Assembly: GCF_032854445.1 (NCBI RefSeq)
Contig: NC_088301.1
Location: 28,940,402 to 29,004,401, forward strand
Direction of reading: 5' to 3'
DNA from: Liolophura sinensis
Lineage: Eukaryota > Mollusca > Polyplacophora > Chitonida > Chitonidae
Length of the DNA: 64,000 nucleotides
Both the position numbers and the translations under genes were made by a program. Under the pieces are notes generated by a model. It had not been told where the DNA came from. It worked only from the letters and a program-made list of their open reading frames with translations, and searched no databases. This document shows, one piece after another, positions 45,987-59,900 of this stretch. Position 1 is the stretch's first letter. Each line of letters begins with the position of its first letter.

Positions 45987-47893
45987 CAAGTAAATCTGCA
46001 TCTGACACCTTTGCTTACTAAGCCCTCTACATAATTCTGTAACAGTAGTAACATTCCTCGTTCTGAAGGCTTAAACAGATGACATGTAAGATCCTATGTA
46101 CAACTACCTGCACACATGAGGTAAAACTCTTGCATAAAGCAACACATGTGCTTCATAAAGGTCTTAGCTCTATCCTTCCAGACTTGTATCTTTGTGGGCT
46201 CTGTTGACTGGATTATCAGGTATTTCCCACACAGGTACATGTAGGTGCTGGGAAAAGTCATCTTGACATTTTGCCGCAGTTACCGGTTTCATTTTTGCAT
46301 GTGTACAGATTTTTTACAGTTTTTCTGTTACCAGCATTTTTTGGGTTGAGCTATTAGTTTCATCTAGTCAGTTAACCTTGATATAAATGACTCTGATTGT
46401 GTGTAAGTGCATGTATGAAACTTTCATCAAGACACACATGCATTGTGTAATATGTTACCTTTGTAGTGATATATTCCTGTGTACATATCAAGGACATTGA
46501 TTTGTCTGCCATCAAGTTTGTCAGCCAACAAATTAATATTATTTATATAATATATGTGTATATTGCATGTACATGTTGAGAAATGATGACTATATACATT
46601 GACATATGTGGCTTTGCGTGTCACTGATGCTGATGATATTAAAACACAAAGGTAATAACAATAACGTAGTCTCAGCCAGAAGTATCTGTAGCTGTAGTTA
46701 TTTCAGTTAGTGAGGTACCAGATTTCCTTTACTTAGAGGCAGGATATTGCTATCATCTGAAAATGACAGATCTGCAGGTTGCTGGATTTGATTATTGTCC
46801 CAAACTCTACCAGTGCATGACATGGAGACCAGTTCAATTTGTATACCCTGCCAAGGATAAACCAATTGTGCCTTGTGTGTCATGTGAGTATCATGGAGTA
46901 GTGGTTACACCTTAAACTGTTGGTATTAATTAAATCCAGAGTTGATGATACACATTGTCCAGAAAATATTCCAGAGGTATTTTGAAAAATTATTGAGCTA
47001 AGGGGTGGTTGATCCATGTCATCCTATGTTAATTATTGGTTAAAGTACTGTGCTTTTCGCTGAGCTAGGTTTATGCTTTAGTATAATCTTCCTTGCGGTG
47101 CTTGATGCCATTGATGTTCAACAACACACGAGCTACAAAGAAAACCTAGATTTTTCTGAGAGACATCGTGAGAATAGATCTGATTTATATAAACTGTATG
47201 TTGCTGACTACCAGATTCATTATATTCAGGTATAATGCAAAAATGAGAAATTTTTCCATACATAAGTAATGTAATACAGGTCTCTTTACATTTAAATTTT
47301 CTTTGATCTCATTGTTAAGTTGTATCTAAATTAATACCACTGCTAATTTGGACACACAGGCATGTTTATAAGGAAGCATTCGTTAACCAGAAGAATCCAA
47401 AAGATTTTCACATTAATGTAAATTTTAGTCTTGATCTTTACTGATTTCTCTAATTAATCATTCAGGGACTACAACCTGTGGTGTAATAAGGAACTTATTA
47501 ACCCCAAATTAAGAAAAAGTGATAATTTTACTTGCATTAAATTGTATTCATTAAGGAATAATCCTTGTTTTACATGTTAACTGAAGACAATGTATTTCCG
47601 TTGATACTGATAACTGCAGAGGTGTAGTAGATGTAAACTGGTCAGGGCAGCTGATCATAACAATGGGACTTCAGATTAGGAGGACATTGTGTGTTATCTA
47701 TTGTCTGCTTTTGTATTGTTTTTTGTTTTGCTTTTCCATGACCTACAACAAGATGCTGTTGTATTCATTGTTTGACACATGACAGTGATGAAAAATGGCT
47801 TATCCTGGTATATGACAGCCAGAGTGCCTATTTGCTAATAATAATAGTAAAATATTGTGTGAAGTAATTTTCGTGCTAGCTTTCTCTTAACAT
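45987..47893. other. Intergenic sequence, nothing recognised
   Basis: AT-rich DNA downstream of the gene. An open frame at 47050-47235 has no domain or splice support. Confidence 0.5.
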
Positions 47894-48032
47894 TGGAAAG
47901 TCTGCTCGCAATCTGCAGATGGTTGTGGGGTTTTCCAAGCCTTTACCCCTTTTCCTGACACCATAATGCTGGCCGCTGTCGTATTAGTGAAATACTTTTG
48001 CGGACCGTGCAAAACACCAATGAAATGAATTT
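47894..48032 (+). repeat. SINE family A copy, head missing, plus strand
   Basis: GGAAAGTCTGCTCGCAATC, CTGCAGATGGTTGTGGGG, CACCATAATGCTGGCCGC, TAGTGAAATACTTTTGCGG and AAAACACCAATGAAATGAA follow the family order. Confidence 0.8.
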
Positions 48033-51000
48033 TAAAAAATTTTTTAAAAGTTTTGTGTTGAAAACTGCTACCTTTAAGAAAATGGTGGGGGGGGGGGGAG
48101 CGGGGGAGTGGGGGGCTTGGAGAGCATTCAGCCTGCAAGAGTAGACTTATGTTTTTGCTGTGTTAAAAAAAAGAAAACATGTTATATGTGAATTGGGAGT
48201 TACATCAGAGAAATGTTAACTTCATATTATGGGGCCTGACCCTGTTAAGATTTGGCAGCAGCAAGGTTAGCGGGAAGGAGGTTGAGGGGACACGGGCATG
48301 TTAAACATGTCTGTAGCAGCCTGAATGTAGACGCTCCCTTAGTGGGGCACGCAGTGTTTAAGAACCGTGCACACAGTCCTATGGATAGACCCCTCCCCCT
48401 CGCCCTTCTCTCCATTTCTTTATTATGCCCCTTGGTGGGTTGGCTCAGACAAGAGGCGGGGTTTGGGATAGCTCTTGTGCAGATGTATGTGTGTATGTAG
48501 GGCAGACTTCACATTGGACACCTGATCTGTGGAGTGGGACATACCTGAATGTGACTGTGCCCTAGCTCGATATCTTGCCGTTACTGTAATTGTGACATCC
48601 TAACTCAACAGGTGTCACTTGGAATTACCTTACCAAGATGTCTGACGGTAGGATAATTCAGAAGCCTTTCTCCATTTTAAAGTAAAACCTCCCCATTTTA
48701 TGTCTTTGATCTGCGTTAATGTCATAGTACCAAGGTACAGGTACCCTCTTCAAACTTGTTGATAAGAGGTCATCTGTCTTTGAAATCATATCTGTAAGGT
48801 CACTGAATGCTAACCTGATTTACATTCCAAATTTATGGGTGGAGTTAAATTAGGTCTTTAGTCATACATTACAAAACTTAATATCCTGGAAATTTAATTG
48901 TCTCAGGAAAACATTATGTCGGAACAAAGCCTACTGTTGTTACTATTACTGCCTTGAATTCTATACACTGAAAGTACACACAGACAAGGGAAATCAATTT
49001 TTTTAGGGGTAGGGCTGTTCTAAAACTGTGACTGTACATATGGTACTCTATTTACATATATGTAATATAAATGTAAATTTGAGTACCTGGTAGACCTATA
49101 ATTCTTACATATCCATTCTGGGCTAATAAACCAAGTACACCAGATCTGCTGGATAAGATTGTTACTTATAGTAATCATCCAATTACTCAGACCTGGTAGT
49201 GTTTTCAAAATGTGGCCAGGTTTAAAAAAATTAGAACAAAATTGAAGAGTTACGCTGATATGTTAACCTGGGCTGGGACAGTGTTATCCAGGTAATGTGA
49301 CCTATACGATAACCTCTGCTTAGTGGCTCTGATTTGTTGCACAATAAAGAAACCATTAATTTCTCCTGAGTATGGCTTGCCCAAACTTGATAATGTACAA
49401 AGCATTTTCTGTCCTGAGTTTGTGAATTATCCTCACACTTGTTTGTAATTGTCTTGATATAGTTTTTATGTGTTCATTTGTAGTCTTCCATCTACATCTG
49501 TGTGTATCCATTTCATTCCTTGAGTGAGTGAGTGAATGCTTGGGGTGTAATGTCATACTTAACCATTTCATTGACAAAGTATTTTCTTACACCATATGTG
49601 AGGTGGTGTTGGGGAGGGCATGTTTGAAGGGTCTATGGTATAACATATTACATAAAAGGGGACTTGAAAGTCAGTATTTAAGGAAGTTTAGTTTGTTGTG
49701 TTTCCTAGAATATTCATAGGCTGACACTTGAGGGGGGGGCGGCAGGATCTTGTTGGCATACCCTGTGGGAAATGGTTTCGCCCTCCCCTTGCCCCTAAAA
49801 GCTCACCTAAACCCTTGGGCACCTTGGGCAGGGGGTCATGAATGAACCCTATTCAGTCCTTTTGCAGTGAAAAGGCCTAAGGTTAGGGGGATTATTCCCC
49901 TGAGGTATTAATGTCACAATATTAAACTTAGCCATCATATGTGGCAAGAGGTAAATGCACTCCATTGATTGCAAGCATAAGATTTAACATGTGGGTTACC
50001 AATTTCAGCGCTTCTGCAACTCTGATCAAATAAATGAAAACTGTATCCACCATTCAGGCAGAGGTGCTAACCGACAGACTGAGTAACGGGGAGGCAAGCA
50101 GGCACACTGCACACACAGACCACAAGTTGTATGCACTTTGTCAGTTGAAGGTGTTCAGGTCTGTTGATCTGCCATCATCTAGTGATCCTCTTGAGTGCAC
50201 TTGTACATGTATTTCCTGTTTCTCTGATACTATATATAGGATATACCATGCTGGGCACCTATTCATGGAAGTGTTTCATGTCTAGGCTGTACAGGTATAT
50301 TTGCTCTATGTGGGGTGTGCACTTGTCAGGGTTCAGATACAAGGGTGGACTTATTTATTTTTCAGATTGAGGGGTTTCATTGTTTAGCATGCAGACTGGT
50401 TCTTCATGAACTGAACTGAAGGAAAATATTGCTTGTTTTCTGTTCAGTGTTGCATGTATGAATATACACAGAACTTTTGTCATTTCAATATGTCTATCAG
50501 CTTTGTAGACTTTGCTAATGCCTCTGAATACTTTCTTGTGTAGCACTGATTCTTACATATGTCAGCGATGCATGTTGAAGGTGAGCCATATTTAAAGGTT
50601 ATTATTTACATGTGTTCACATCAATCTTCCCGTGATTATTTTTGACTGTATATGTACTCTGTCCGAATACAACACTACATACATGTATCTCAAGAGGACA
50701 CCAGTATGAAATATCTCCGGAACATAAACTGGCCTGATGCCAAATGATTCTTTTTGCCCCTCAACATTGCCTTGTGAGAATATTTTTGCACAGTAAATGA
50801 CAAGGTCACTGATGATAAAAACATACCTGTCAGGTGATTTGAAAAGCGAGATAAAGAATCATTCATTTTAGATATATTAACAGGTGTGAGACTTGTGACT
50901 CAGACTCCACTTCAGTGTTAGTCGCCCAAGTCTTAAAACTTTATCTTTGTGCATTCCTCTGTTTAGTTCTATCACACATATTTAACAGTTTTTCAGCAAA

Positions 51001-53050
51001 AGTGAATTTGTACAAAAGACTTTGCAACAGCTATGTTTTATCTGCCTAAGATGTTTCAGTACTCTAACTCGTTTCATGAAGGTGTATGACTGTTGTCCGA
51101 CATCTTGTTTTATATATGGAATTTGATGGCCAAAAAGCAGTCTAAGCATGGTTGAGGCTGTAAATGAACTATGGCATGATGGTGTCTGATGAAGTGCCTT
51201 CATGTGTAACAGTTATTTGAATGGAATAAAATGTTACTGGTCAATAAACTTGAACTGCCTTTCATCTTCTCTGAGGTTTTCTCATGCTGTATTTAGTCTG
51301 TTGGAAACAAAATGATTAGAACAACAACAACAACCGTAGAGAAAAAGCTGAACTTCATTTTAAAATCAGGTGGTGATATGTTTGTGTGAAATATAGATCT
51401 GTTAGTTATATAGAGCTTGTGTGGAGTGGATGTGTGCATCTGTAATTACCTGCAGGAACTTTTGGCATTTGAAGATGCTCTTAGTGGTAGACCCTAATCT
51501 GTTGAAGAGGCGTAAATGAATGCATGGTTTGATCATCGTAACATATTTATTCAGAAGTGTGACCTTTGTTGTTAAATATAGGCAGAACTTGTTTTCACAC
51601 TGACATCATCGAGTCATACACATTAATGAGGTATCCCATGTAGCATTGTTTCCACGCTCTTTATCACGCAGAATTCTAAGCAACCTGACCACCTGGCTGA
51701 GAACCATGAAATATTCATAACGGTACATTCATAACAGCTGAATAGCTGTCCACAAGCGGAACCAATATGCTTGGTGTTTGTATTAGCATTGGCAAGGGAA
51801 AGCACGCAATACGCTCTGATTGGGGGGGTTACCTGTCTTTGTGAGAAGTTTCAGTAAAACAGAACTGTAACCAGCAAGACTGTCCAAATTCCAGGAGGTA
51901 CAAGTCCGTATAGTGAAACCCAAAATAATTTACCTTAAAAAATTCTATGCTGATAAGTTCATTAAAAATTTAAGGGAAGAAATTATCTGAAAAAGGTACA
52001 TGCATTAGTTTAGTGTTGTTATCAGTTTTACATACATTTTCTTCTGTTTGCAGACTTCAGCTAAGGACTTGTTGCTCAAAGGTGTTTGGTGAGATTTGTT
52101 TTGGAACCATTTGCTTGCTGTGTATACCATAAGCTTTAATAGGGTTGTTAGTTTACCACTTCCAGTGTATTAATATTCAGCATAGTGACAAGTTTACAAG
52201 GGTTTATAATGATAAAGATGTATTCACGAAGGTGAAATATACATCAATATACATGTTTTTGCATGGGTGTAAGTAAAGTATAGATATATTTAATACATGA
52301 AATAAAGAAGAAAAATGAAGTGTTCAGAAAACAGGAAACAGGAATGTTTTTGCATCTGGCAGTGGTAATTACGATGTAGGCAAGAAATTCAAAACTTCTC
52401 GGCAAAATAAAATACACATATTTGTGAATGGAGCATGCAGTAAGGATGATTTGCAAGGATTAGTTTAAGACAAGGCCATGTACAGTTTGACAGATACAAA
52501 ATGCAGACATATTTTGTACTACGAAAATGTGTACAGGATGTTCTTGAGAATATTGTTGGGAGCTTAAATATGCATTCTTAATAAGGATGTATGTTTATAA
52601 ATGTTTATACACCAGAATTCTTGCATCTATTAACTATACAACCCATTGTCATAACATAGGACAGCACACTTTTGTATGTTGAGAGTAAATATATGCATTG
52701 AAGTATGCCAATGGCGTCTAAATACTGGCAAGGTAAACTTATTTCAAGATGCAAACTCTAAAATGAAGTGTGTTGAAAGAACTTGATGGCTATGGATATG
52801 ATTTGTGTACATGTAAGCAAAGATTTATATGAACATGTCTTCTTGTAGTGATATATAAAAGTATAAATATATGTGTGCCAGTCAGTATTTCATGGTGCAT
52901 TTCCATAGGTACATTTATAATATTACAGGTTAAAGTTGTTTCAGAAAAGTACAAATCTGACTTTAGTTTTAGTGTTTGTGACACAAAGATAATGCGCCTG
53001 TTTCACAAAGCACACATAGCGTTTTGTATCCGTAACTTCTGTGTCACTGC
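48033..53050. other. Intergenic sequence with G-rich tracts
   Basis: A run of 12 G starts near 48087, inside a G-rich segment to about 48120. A GC-richer patch spans about 48250-48500. I found no exon, RNA gene or repeat family member that I can support across this 5-kb stretch; the open frames are short and unconserved in look. Confidence 0.45.
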
Positions 53051-53330
53051 TTCGATGGCCTAATGGCTAGAGGGTCCGCTTAGAAGTCGAGGGATGGGGG
53101 ATTCAACATGGGTCAGGTCATATCAAAGACGGTATAATGTAACTGGTTGGGATGTCATGTCTTGTGTCTTCGGCATGACACTTCAGTGGTGTCTTCAGCA
53201 TGACACTTCAGTGGTAGCAGCACTTTGACGTCATGGACTCGCCCTGCCACAAGAAGACACAGCGTATGTATACACACTTAATGACTCCTCGTCTTCATGG
53301 GACTGAAAACTTGTTAAACCTCAAGCATTC
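53051..53330 (+). repeat. SINE family B copy 1 (tRNA-derived, internally deleted)
   Basis: The head TCGATGGCCTAATGGCTAGA resembles a tRNA A box. Then come CATGGGTCAGGTCATATC, TGTCTTCGGCATGACACTTC, GCCACAAGAAGACA and the 3' part ATGGGACTGAAAACTTG. Compared with copy 2 at 54567, a stretch of about 90-100 bp between the ATATCAAAGAC and TATAATGTAACTGG words is missing. A short internal duplication (CAGCATGACACTTCAGTGG) is also present. Confidence 0.75.
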
Positions 53331-53890
53331 ATTCATAATGTCTATAATTTTATCTGGGACTTGAATTTGACTTCAACATTAGTGTTTAAATATTGTTCCC
53401 CCCCCCCCACTCCAGGGAGTTAATTTTTTTCACAATGTGGACAAAGGAATAAATTAACAAATATGACAGATATATTTAATTCAGATGTTGCTTCATCTTC
53501 CTTGTACCAGTAATTTGGTGTCTGTACTTTGGCAGCACTGAGTTTCAGGCAGGTGAATACATTTTGACTCTGTAGCTAACAGTTGAGAAGATTCTCGTCC
53601 GTCAGTGTGATAAATATAAACACATGAATTATTGATAAGGATGTGTCGTGAGTGAGGTATATACAAGATCAAGCAAAGAAGACATATCCTGTTTGAGTGT
53701 ATGTGTATGTTAGCCAAACTGGTGTCGTTTAAAAGAGGCCGTCTGTAGTTAGCCACAGGCTGAAAACCAGTATTTGAGTCACCTGTACAGGTGTGGCCCA
53801 TGATGCATGATACATCTAAATCTCTCTGAAACAAACCTTGATAATCTGCAGGTCAGCATATAGTGTGAGTTTGTTAGTGTACCGTCTTAT
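53331..53890. other. Intergenic sequence
   Basis: AT-rich DNA with a short C-run near 53399. Nothing recognised. Confidence 0.5.
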
Positions 53891-54056
53891 GAAAGCCAGG
53901 TAAGTTTATTTTATTTATTTATTTGATTGGTGTTTTACACCGTACTCAAGAATATTTCACTTATACGACGGCGGCCAGCATTATGGTGGGTGGAAACCGG
54001 GCACAGCCTGAGGGAAACCCACGACCATCCGCAGGTTGCTGGAAAGCCAGGTAAGT
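53891..54056 (-). repeat. SINE family A, 5'-truncated insertion with 15-bp target duplication
   Basis: GAAAGCCAGGTAAGT occurs at 53891-53905 and 54042-54056, flanking exactly a minus-strand SINE: (TTTA)n tail, TTGATTGGTGTTTTACACC, ACTCAAGAATATTTCAC, GGCCAGCATTATGGTGGG, ending at CCGCAGGTTGCTG. The perfect 15-bp duplication and low divergence indicate a fairly young insertion. Confidence 0.95.
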
Positions 54057-54566
54057 GGATATCCTGTGACATATACACAAGGCATTTATACCTTAATGCA
54101 CTGTGAATTTGTAGATATTGTGATAGCAATGTCTCCTATAATGTGGTGAAATATTGTGATGTGTTAAAATACTAAGCTTACTTTTCCAAAACTTTGTAAG
54201 ATGAACTTTCTAACTCACAGATCTTATAAAAATGTATAACATTTTAACCCTAGATTTCATTTCTGTCAAAAGATATTAGAAAATGGGTTCAACAAAGTTG
54301 AATGTTGTACTGAAAGATAAGTAAAACCATTTCTATATGTAAGCTATTCCAGTAAAGTGAAAGGTGATTAGCTGAATCAGTCTCTTGGTTTCAGGCAAGA
54401 TATATACATAAGCTTTGAAAAGATTTTAGGTTTTATAAAAATGCAGTCTCAGTTTTTATTTACTTGTATTTGTTGCGCTGGAGCATTGAATCAGACTGCC
54501 TCGTATGTTAGTATGAGATTTGTTTATATCCAGCAACCTCATACCTCAAGTACTATTACTAGCAAA

Positions 54567-54875
54567 ATCAAAGGGATCGGAGTTGGAATAAAACCCGAGT
54601 CAAGCCATATCAGAGACTTCAGAAAATGTTACCTGTTGCTGCTTGGCTTGGAACTCAGCAGTGTGAGGTTACAGCCAGGAAGTAACACTGGTTGGCCCAG
54701 TGTCAGTATAGTGTAACTGGGTGGGGTGTCATGTCTGATGTCTTCGGCATGATACTTTAGTGTCTGCAGCACTTTGGTGGCATGGACTTGCCTTACCACA
54801 AGAAGACAGTATGTGTACACACTCTTAATGACACTTCATCGGCATAAGACTGAAAAATTGTGAAATACGTTGTGA
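54567..54875 (+). repeat. SINE family B copy 2
   Basis: The words CGAGTCAAGCCATATCAG, GTGTCAGTATAGTGTAACTG, TGTCTTCGGCATGATACTTT, CTTACCACAAGAAGACAG and GCATAAGACTGAAAAATTG parallel copy 1 in order. It keeps a central segment (about 54612-54700) that copy 1 lacks. The tRNA-like head is more decayed. Confidence 0.75.
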
Positions 54876-57800
54876 AAGTCTAAGCATACAGACATGTACA
54901 ACTGCACAAGTAGCTGTCTTACACATTGTCCTGTGTTGCACCCATCGAACCGTTATCAATATGATGAAGGTGAAAACCAGGCTTTATTTTGTGCATTGTT
55001 AAGCCAGGTAGCTTTTGTTGTGTAATAACAAAGCTTACCTGAACAGGTGTATCCAGGTTGAGCCAGGTCACACACCTGTATATCATATCCTGTGTGCTTA
55101 CAGCGGTAATAAATATTGGCACTCCGTAATGAAGTTCTTTATAATCATTAAAGATTGGGCAGCCCAATTGGTGCAGACTAAGACTCGGCTAAGGCAGTGT
55201 AAGCTAGTGTACATTAAAGGCCAGGGGATGAAGTGGCCCGCCGTTTGTTTGTCTTTATCTAAACGAGTATATTGACTCCTGAGCAAACAGCTCTCTGTTT
55301 GAACGAAAATTTTGGAATGTTATCTGGATTATGTGCAGATCAAATATTGGAGCAGAGCCTATGCAGCCCACATAGAAGAGTTTCTAATTGAGACTAGAGA
55401 CTACAACTGGGTGTGTGTGTGTGTGGTAATACTGTACATGTGTGAAGGCCAATCAGAGCACAGGTGGGCGGGCAGTGCCATCTTACTACAGAAACTTCAG
55501 ATTTGGCTGTGGCCACATATCATATATTTTTTCTTTTATCTGAAGACATCTTGACCTGATTTCGTTATACTTATGTTGGAGCAAAAATGCTTTTCTTGTA
55601 GGGTGTTTGGCTTAAAGTTTTTCGAGAAACACTCCAAGTTGGCATTATGAAAAAAACTAGCAAAAAGTAATTTCCTGAACTTAAAAGTTCTGTGCAGCCT
55701 GATCCAGAACACAGGTCTTAAAGTTTGCTTCATAGGAATTCCAAAGTTTTGCTTTAATTATGAGAAGTTTCAGCCTGCAGCAACTCTAATGTGAGAACTG
55801 TTCATGTTAGAAGTTTCTGACATGCTTAAAGACTGAATTCATTGAGTGTTGTTCCCTCATTAAAAATTCCGTGTACATCTCCCATTGTCTGACCTTGTGA
55901 AAAGTTAGACAACTTTGTACCAGAACCTACCCTAAATGTGACTCGCATGACCAACATTTTTCCTCATTTTGAGAGTTTTAGAAAGGCATTTTGAGATTTG
56001 CTTAGAACATGGGATGATATCCTACTGAGAAATTGTAAGTTTCAACTAAAAAAAAAATATTTTGTGATATTTATTTACATCCGAAAAATGCACTTTTGTG
56101 GGCAGAATTTGAGGTCATTGAGGGCACCTGTCATATATACCTCAATCTGTCCTTAAGTGTCTTTTGTTTACATTGTGTAAACATTTAGCCTTACTTCCCA
56201 AAATTTGTTAACACCCAAAAAAAGGTATTTTTACCTTGCTACAATGTATTAACTTTAACCTGTGACACATCACATTGGCTAAGGTATTAATAGCTGTCAC
56301 AGTGGCACCTTCTGTGATTCATTGCTTTTCTATTGCTGCTCCACCCCACTGGAGTTGTACTCACACTTGTGTACAAGCTGGATTAGCCTGAATATAGCAG
56401 TCATAATTTTGCATGCATAAAGCTAGTTTCTTTTTACTGATGATTCTAGTTATAGGTGTAGTTAGAGTTTACTTTATTATGATCGGCAGTATTAAACCCT
56501 AAGAAACACTTGAATGGTTTTCATTTCCAGGGTTGATCTTCCCAGGTTAGATTTTGCATTATTGAAATGCAGTATTATATAAACCAGGTCTCTACTGGTG
56601 GACTAAGCATCCCCGGGGCCTGGTCCCTTTGCCTTATTTTATTGTGATAGTATGTTAAATGTGATGACAACACAGCATTTTGAGTAATTCTAGTCCAGTG
56701 AGGTCTAATAAGATGCAATTAACACCACTGCATATTTTCTTTACTTAATTCTGCTTAAGCCATGGTGCTGGGAGGGGGGGGGGGGGGCATTGCTACTATT
56801 TATGCATTTTGCTGAACGTTTAGAATAAAACCCTGATTTAGGTAAATTGACAAGAAGCCATATTTCACCGGTTATGTTTGACCATTTGCCAACTAAGGAA
56901 CAGGTATAACTTACAAAGGGCACACATGTAGCATGCTAAACTTTTGACTTTGTCTCAGCCCCAGAGATCAGGTGATGTATGTGAACTGTCATCATTGTGA
57001 CGTAAATCCTGGCCACGCCTTGTGATACTGAACACCTACACGTAGCCTTTCTCGCTGATTGTGACAGAGATTACTAAACAAAGGTGAAGAGGAAGCAAAT
57101 AGTTTGACACCTCTTCTATCTTTGGATATAAAGCTAACTATAGGATAAATTACAATGTGAAGTGTTTCATACTCACTGAATTCCTCTCATTGTTAAATTT
57201 ATTATCTTGACTAAATTTATTAGTATTGGTCGTATTTATTTAACGCATAATATGTCAATTACCAGACACATTTAGATTTTCTGATGATACAGTGCTGAAT
57301 ACTAGTGGAACTTGGTATTTTTATCAGGTTAGATTGACGATTCTTGATTATAATTCTTAGACAGTAAACATGAGATGATTGTCATTATTCTCTCAAGGTG
57401 TTGTGGTGTTATATATATGCACCAGGTATTTGTAAAGGTATAATTTGACAGTTGCGTTTATGGTTTGATGAAGTTAGAGTGGAATACACGTGTGTATAAA
57501 TTGTTACAACTGTTTACATGCATCTCATAAAAATAACCTGTTCATCTAGATAATCTTCATCATGAACAGACATCATACATTTATATTTATCTACTTTAGC
57601 AACTGAATACTGGACACAGACCATGTTAATACATCTACGTGCAGGACTTTCTGAATTCAAAACCCCCCAGAAGTTAATGGTATTAAACATGCATGTACGC
57701 ATGTGTGAAAAGTTATTCAGGGTTGTGTAGGTTTAATGGGATGGTGTGCTTACTAGGTGTGACCTTCCTGTCTGTCTGATAACTAACCATATCATAATCT

Positions 57801-58003
57801 TTATAAATAACCAATGTTTGAATACTGACAGGTACTTACTTATGTATGTATACATACATATGTATATCCTGTGGTACATAAGTGACTTCAGGACATTCAT
57901 ACCTAGAAATAGGAAGTAACGCTGTGTCACTTTTACATATGTTCTGTATATAACTGGATTGCATAAAAGTGCATTTCATCGCAATACTCCATTCGTTCAA
58001 CAG
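54876..58003. other. Intergenic sequence with a G14 run
   Basis: AT-rich DNA. A (GT)n tract lies near 55409-55425 and a run of 14 G at 56774-56787. No exon or repeat family is supported. Confidence 0.5.
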
Positions 58004-58050
58004 AAAATTAACTCTTCCACCAAACAGCAGAAGTATGGGCTCACTGAAGA
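58004..58050 (+). CDS. Weak isolated exon candidate
   Basis: The acceptor TTCGTTCAACAG is followed by K-I-N-S-S-T-K-Q-Q-K-Y-G-L-T-E plus GA, then the donor GTAAGTT. Both splice sites are good and the peptide has coding character, but it is only 47 nt, in phase 0 to 2. It cannot follow the giant exon directly (phase 1). It could belong to another gene extending to the right or be chance. Confidence 0.3.
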
Positions 58051-58337
58051 GTAAGTTGTTTTTAGGGTAGATGTTTAGAATGTCTGATTTTTTCGTTTGA
58101 GGAATTAGCCTGATATTTGAATGTCTTAGATGTTTACTCCTTTATCTTTAGAATGTCAACCCTAGTTTAAACACACTGTAGTTTGCGGTATAAATTGTTT
58201 ATTGAAGTAATTTTCTCCCAGGTGACTAGAATCTGCAAGCCTATATCGTTGAGTTGTTTCCCTTCTCTGATCTCTTCTTAAGATGTGGATGATTTTCCTT
58301 AAAAAGTGCAATTTTAGTAGTGATGAAATGTACATTT

Positions 58338-58700
58338 TTAGCGTGCTTGTGCAAAGTACAGGCATAGCTGAAGTTGTACCCTGAGACATCTGCATCAGCG
58401 TCCAATAACAGGGAAAGCAAATGTTAAACAAAATGTTAGGAGTGGTATCTCAAAATGTACTGCATTTATTGAGCTCAAGGTTTGCACATGTGTAGAGCAC
58501 AATAACATGAGGGGGATATTCAGTCATTGATTTGGTGTGTATGTATTAAATACCGTCAATTACTAAATTCCTGACTTAGTATATTGTGTATTAAAATCAT
58601 TGTTAAACAAAATGTTAGCAGTGGTATTTCAGAATGTACAACGTGTATTGATCCTAAATTACCAAATTCATAATTTCAGTTCTTTACGTATCGAGCTAAT
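58338..58700 (+). repeat. Dimeric interspersed repeat D, copy 3
   Basis: It begins TTAGCGTGCTTGTGCAAAG. The first monomer carries AATGTTAGGAGTGGTATC, AAGGTTTGCACATGTGTAG, a GGGGGATATTCAGTCATTG block and ACTAAATTCCTGACTTAG. A shortened second monomer starts AATGTTAGCAGTGGTATTTC. It is the same order as at 13267. Confidence 0.75.
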
Positions 58701-59900
58701 GTTGGGGGTTCATGTGTCTCCTACGGACAGGCTCTTCAATAGCCTAGCTACCAAATCTAAGTCCCAGGATATAATTCCACCTTCTAAGCCAGCATCAAAA
58801 CACCTTTTTAGGATCATTAGAACCTTAGAATCTGGCTAAGGGAGCATAACTTAGTCATGGAGGAAGTTTTTGGTCAGATACAGGATTTACGTATTCACAC
58901 ATATGCCCTGATGTTTCCTCATGGCAATGAAGAAGGATGATCTGTGCTCCTTTCCTAATGGTAATAAAGTAAATGCAGATTTTTGTCTGTATCGTGTATG
59001 GCCACAAATTAGACAGCACCTGATAGACAGCTCCTGCTATCAAATTACAACCGTTGTAAGGGATCTAAACTGAAAGTGATATGCTGGTGTGTTGGCTTTG
59101 CCTTCTCTATTATCACAGAAATATTATGTTATTTTTTTTTTCTTTTCATCCAGTATGTTTGTACCTTAAAATATTGCGTGTACACAAATGAATATGAGCA
59201 AATACATAATATTTTGATAATATAATAGGTGCAGGAAGTTTTGCTGACACCTTATGTGAGGCAATTCAGCGTTTGCTCGTAAAGTTAATGACCTACGATT
59301 GGCTGCTTACATCACTCAGGAAAGGATAACTCTAGTGTATGTACTTTATAAATAACATATAGATGTTGGCAGAATGAATAAAATACTGGTCAAATTCCAT
59401 GTAATCAATATTTCAGCCATACCACTGCTGAAAACAGTTAGACCTATAACACCATCATTATAAACTAGAAATGCACGGCTGAAGTGGTAGGTTGAATTTG
59501 CTGTAATATGTGCACCTCATGTAGATGTACATGTATTGTAACAGTACACACTGACATATGTATAGCCCTCTGTCTCCAGGGACATCTTTCTCCATGTCCT
59601 TAAGACACCTACATGATGAGCCAATAAACAATCAATTTTCTACCTGGCCATGTAACAGGTCCACACACAAACATATATAGACATACATTGTATGTATCTT
59701 GTGAGAGGTAAGGCGACAGCTGCCCTTTCTTTGATGTTGTCTTGCCTTGTTCATTGCCCCTGTGCCATGTTTACCAGTTGACATGGAAGCTTGAGAGGAG
59801 GTGGGTAGTGTTGTTGTCTGGCATACCACTTCTTTACCTGGCAATCTTAGAGATGTCTGCAGGAATTTCTCCAGGTATTTTACATCCTGATATGGGAAGG
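58701..59900. other. Intergenic sequence
   Basis: AT-rich DNA. Short open frames only. Nothing recognised. Confidence 0.5.

Noticed and set aside
47050-47235. Coding exon candidate downstream of the gene
   Set aside because: No convincing acceptor or donor pair, and no protein signature.
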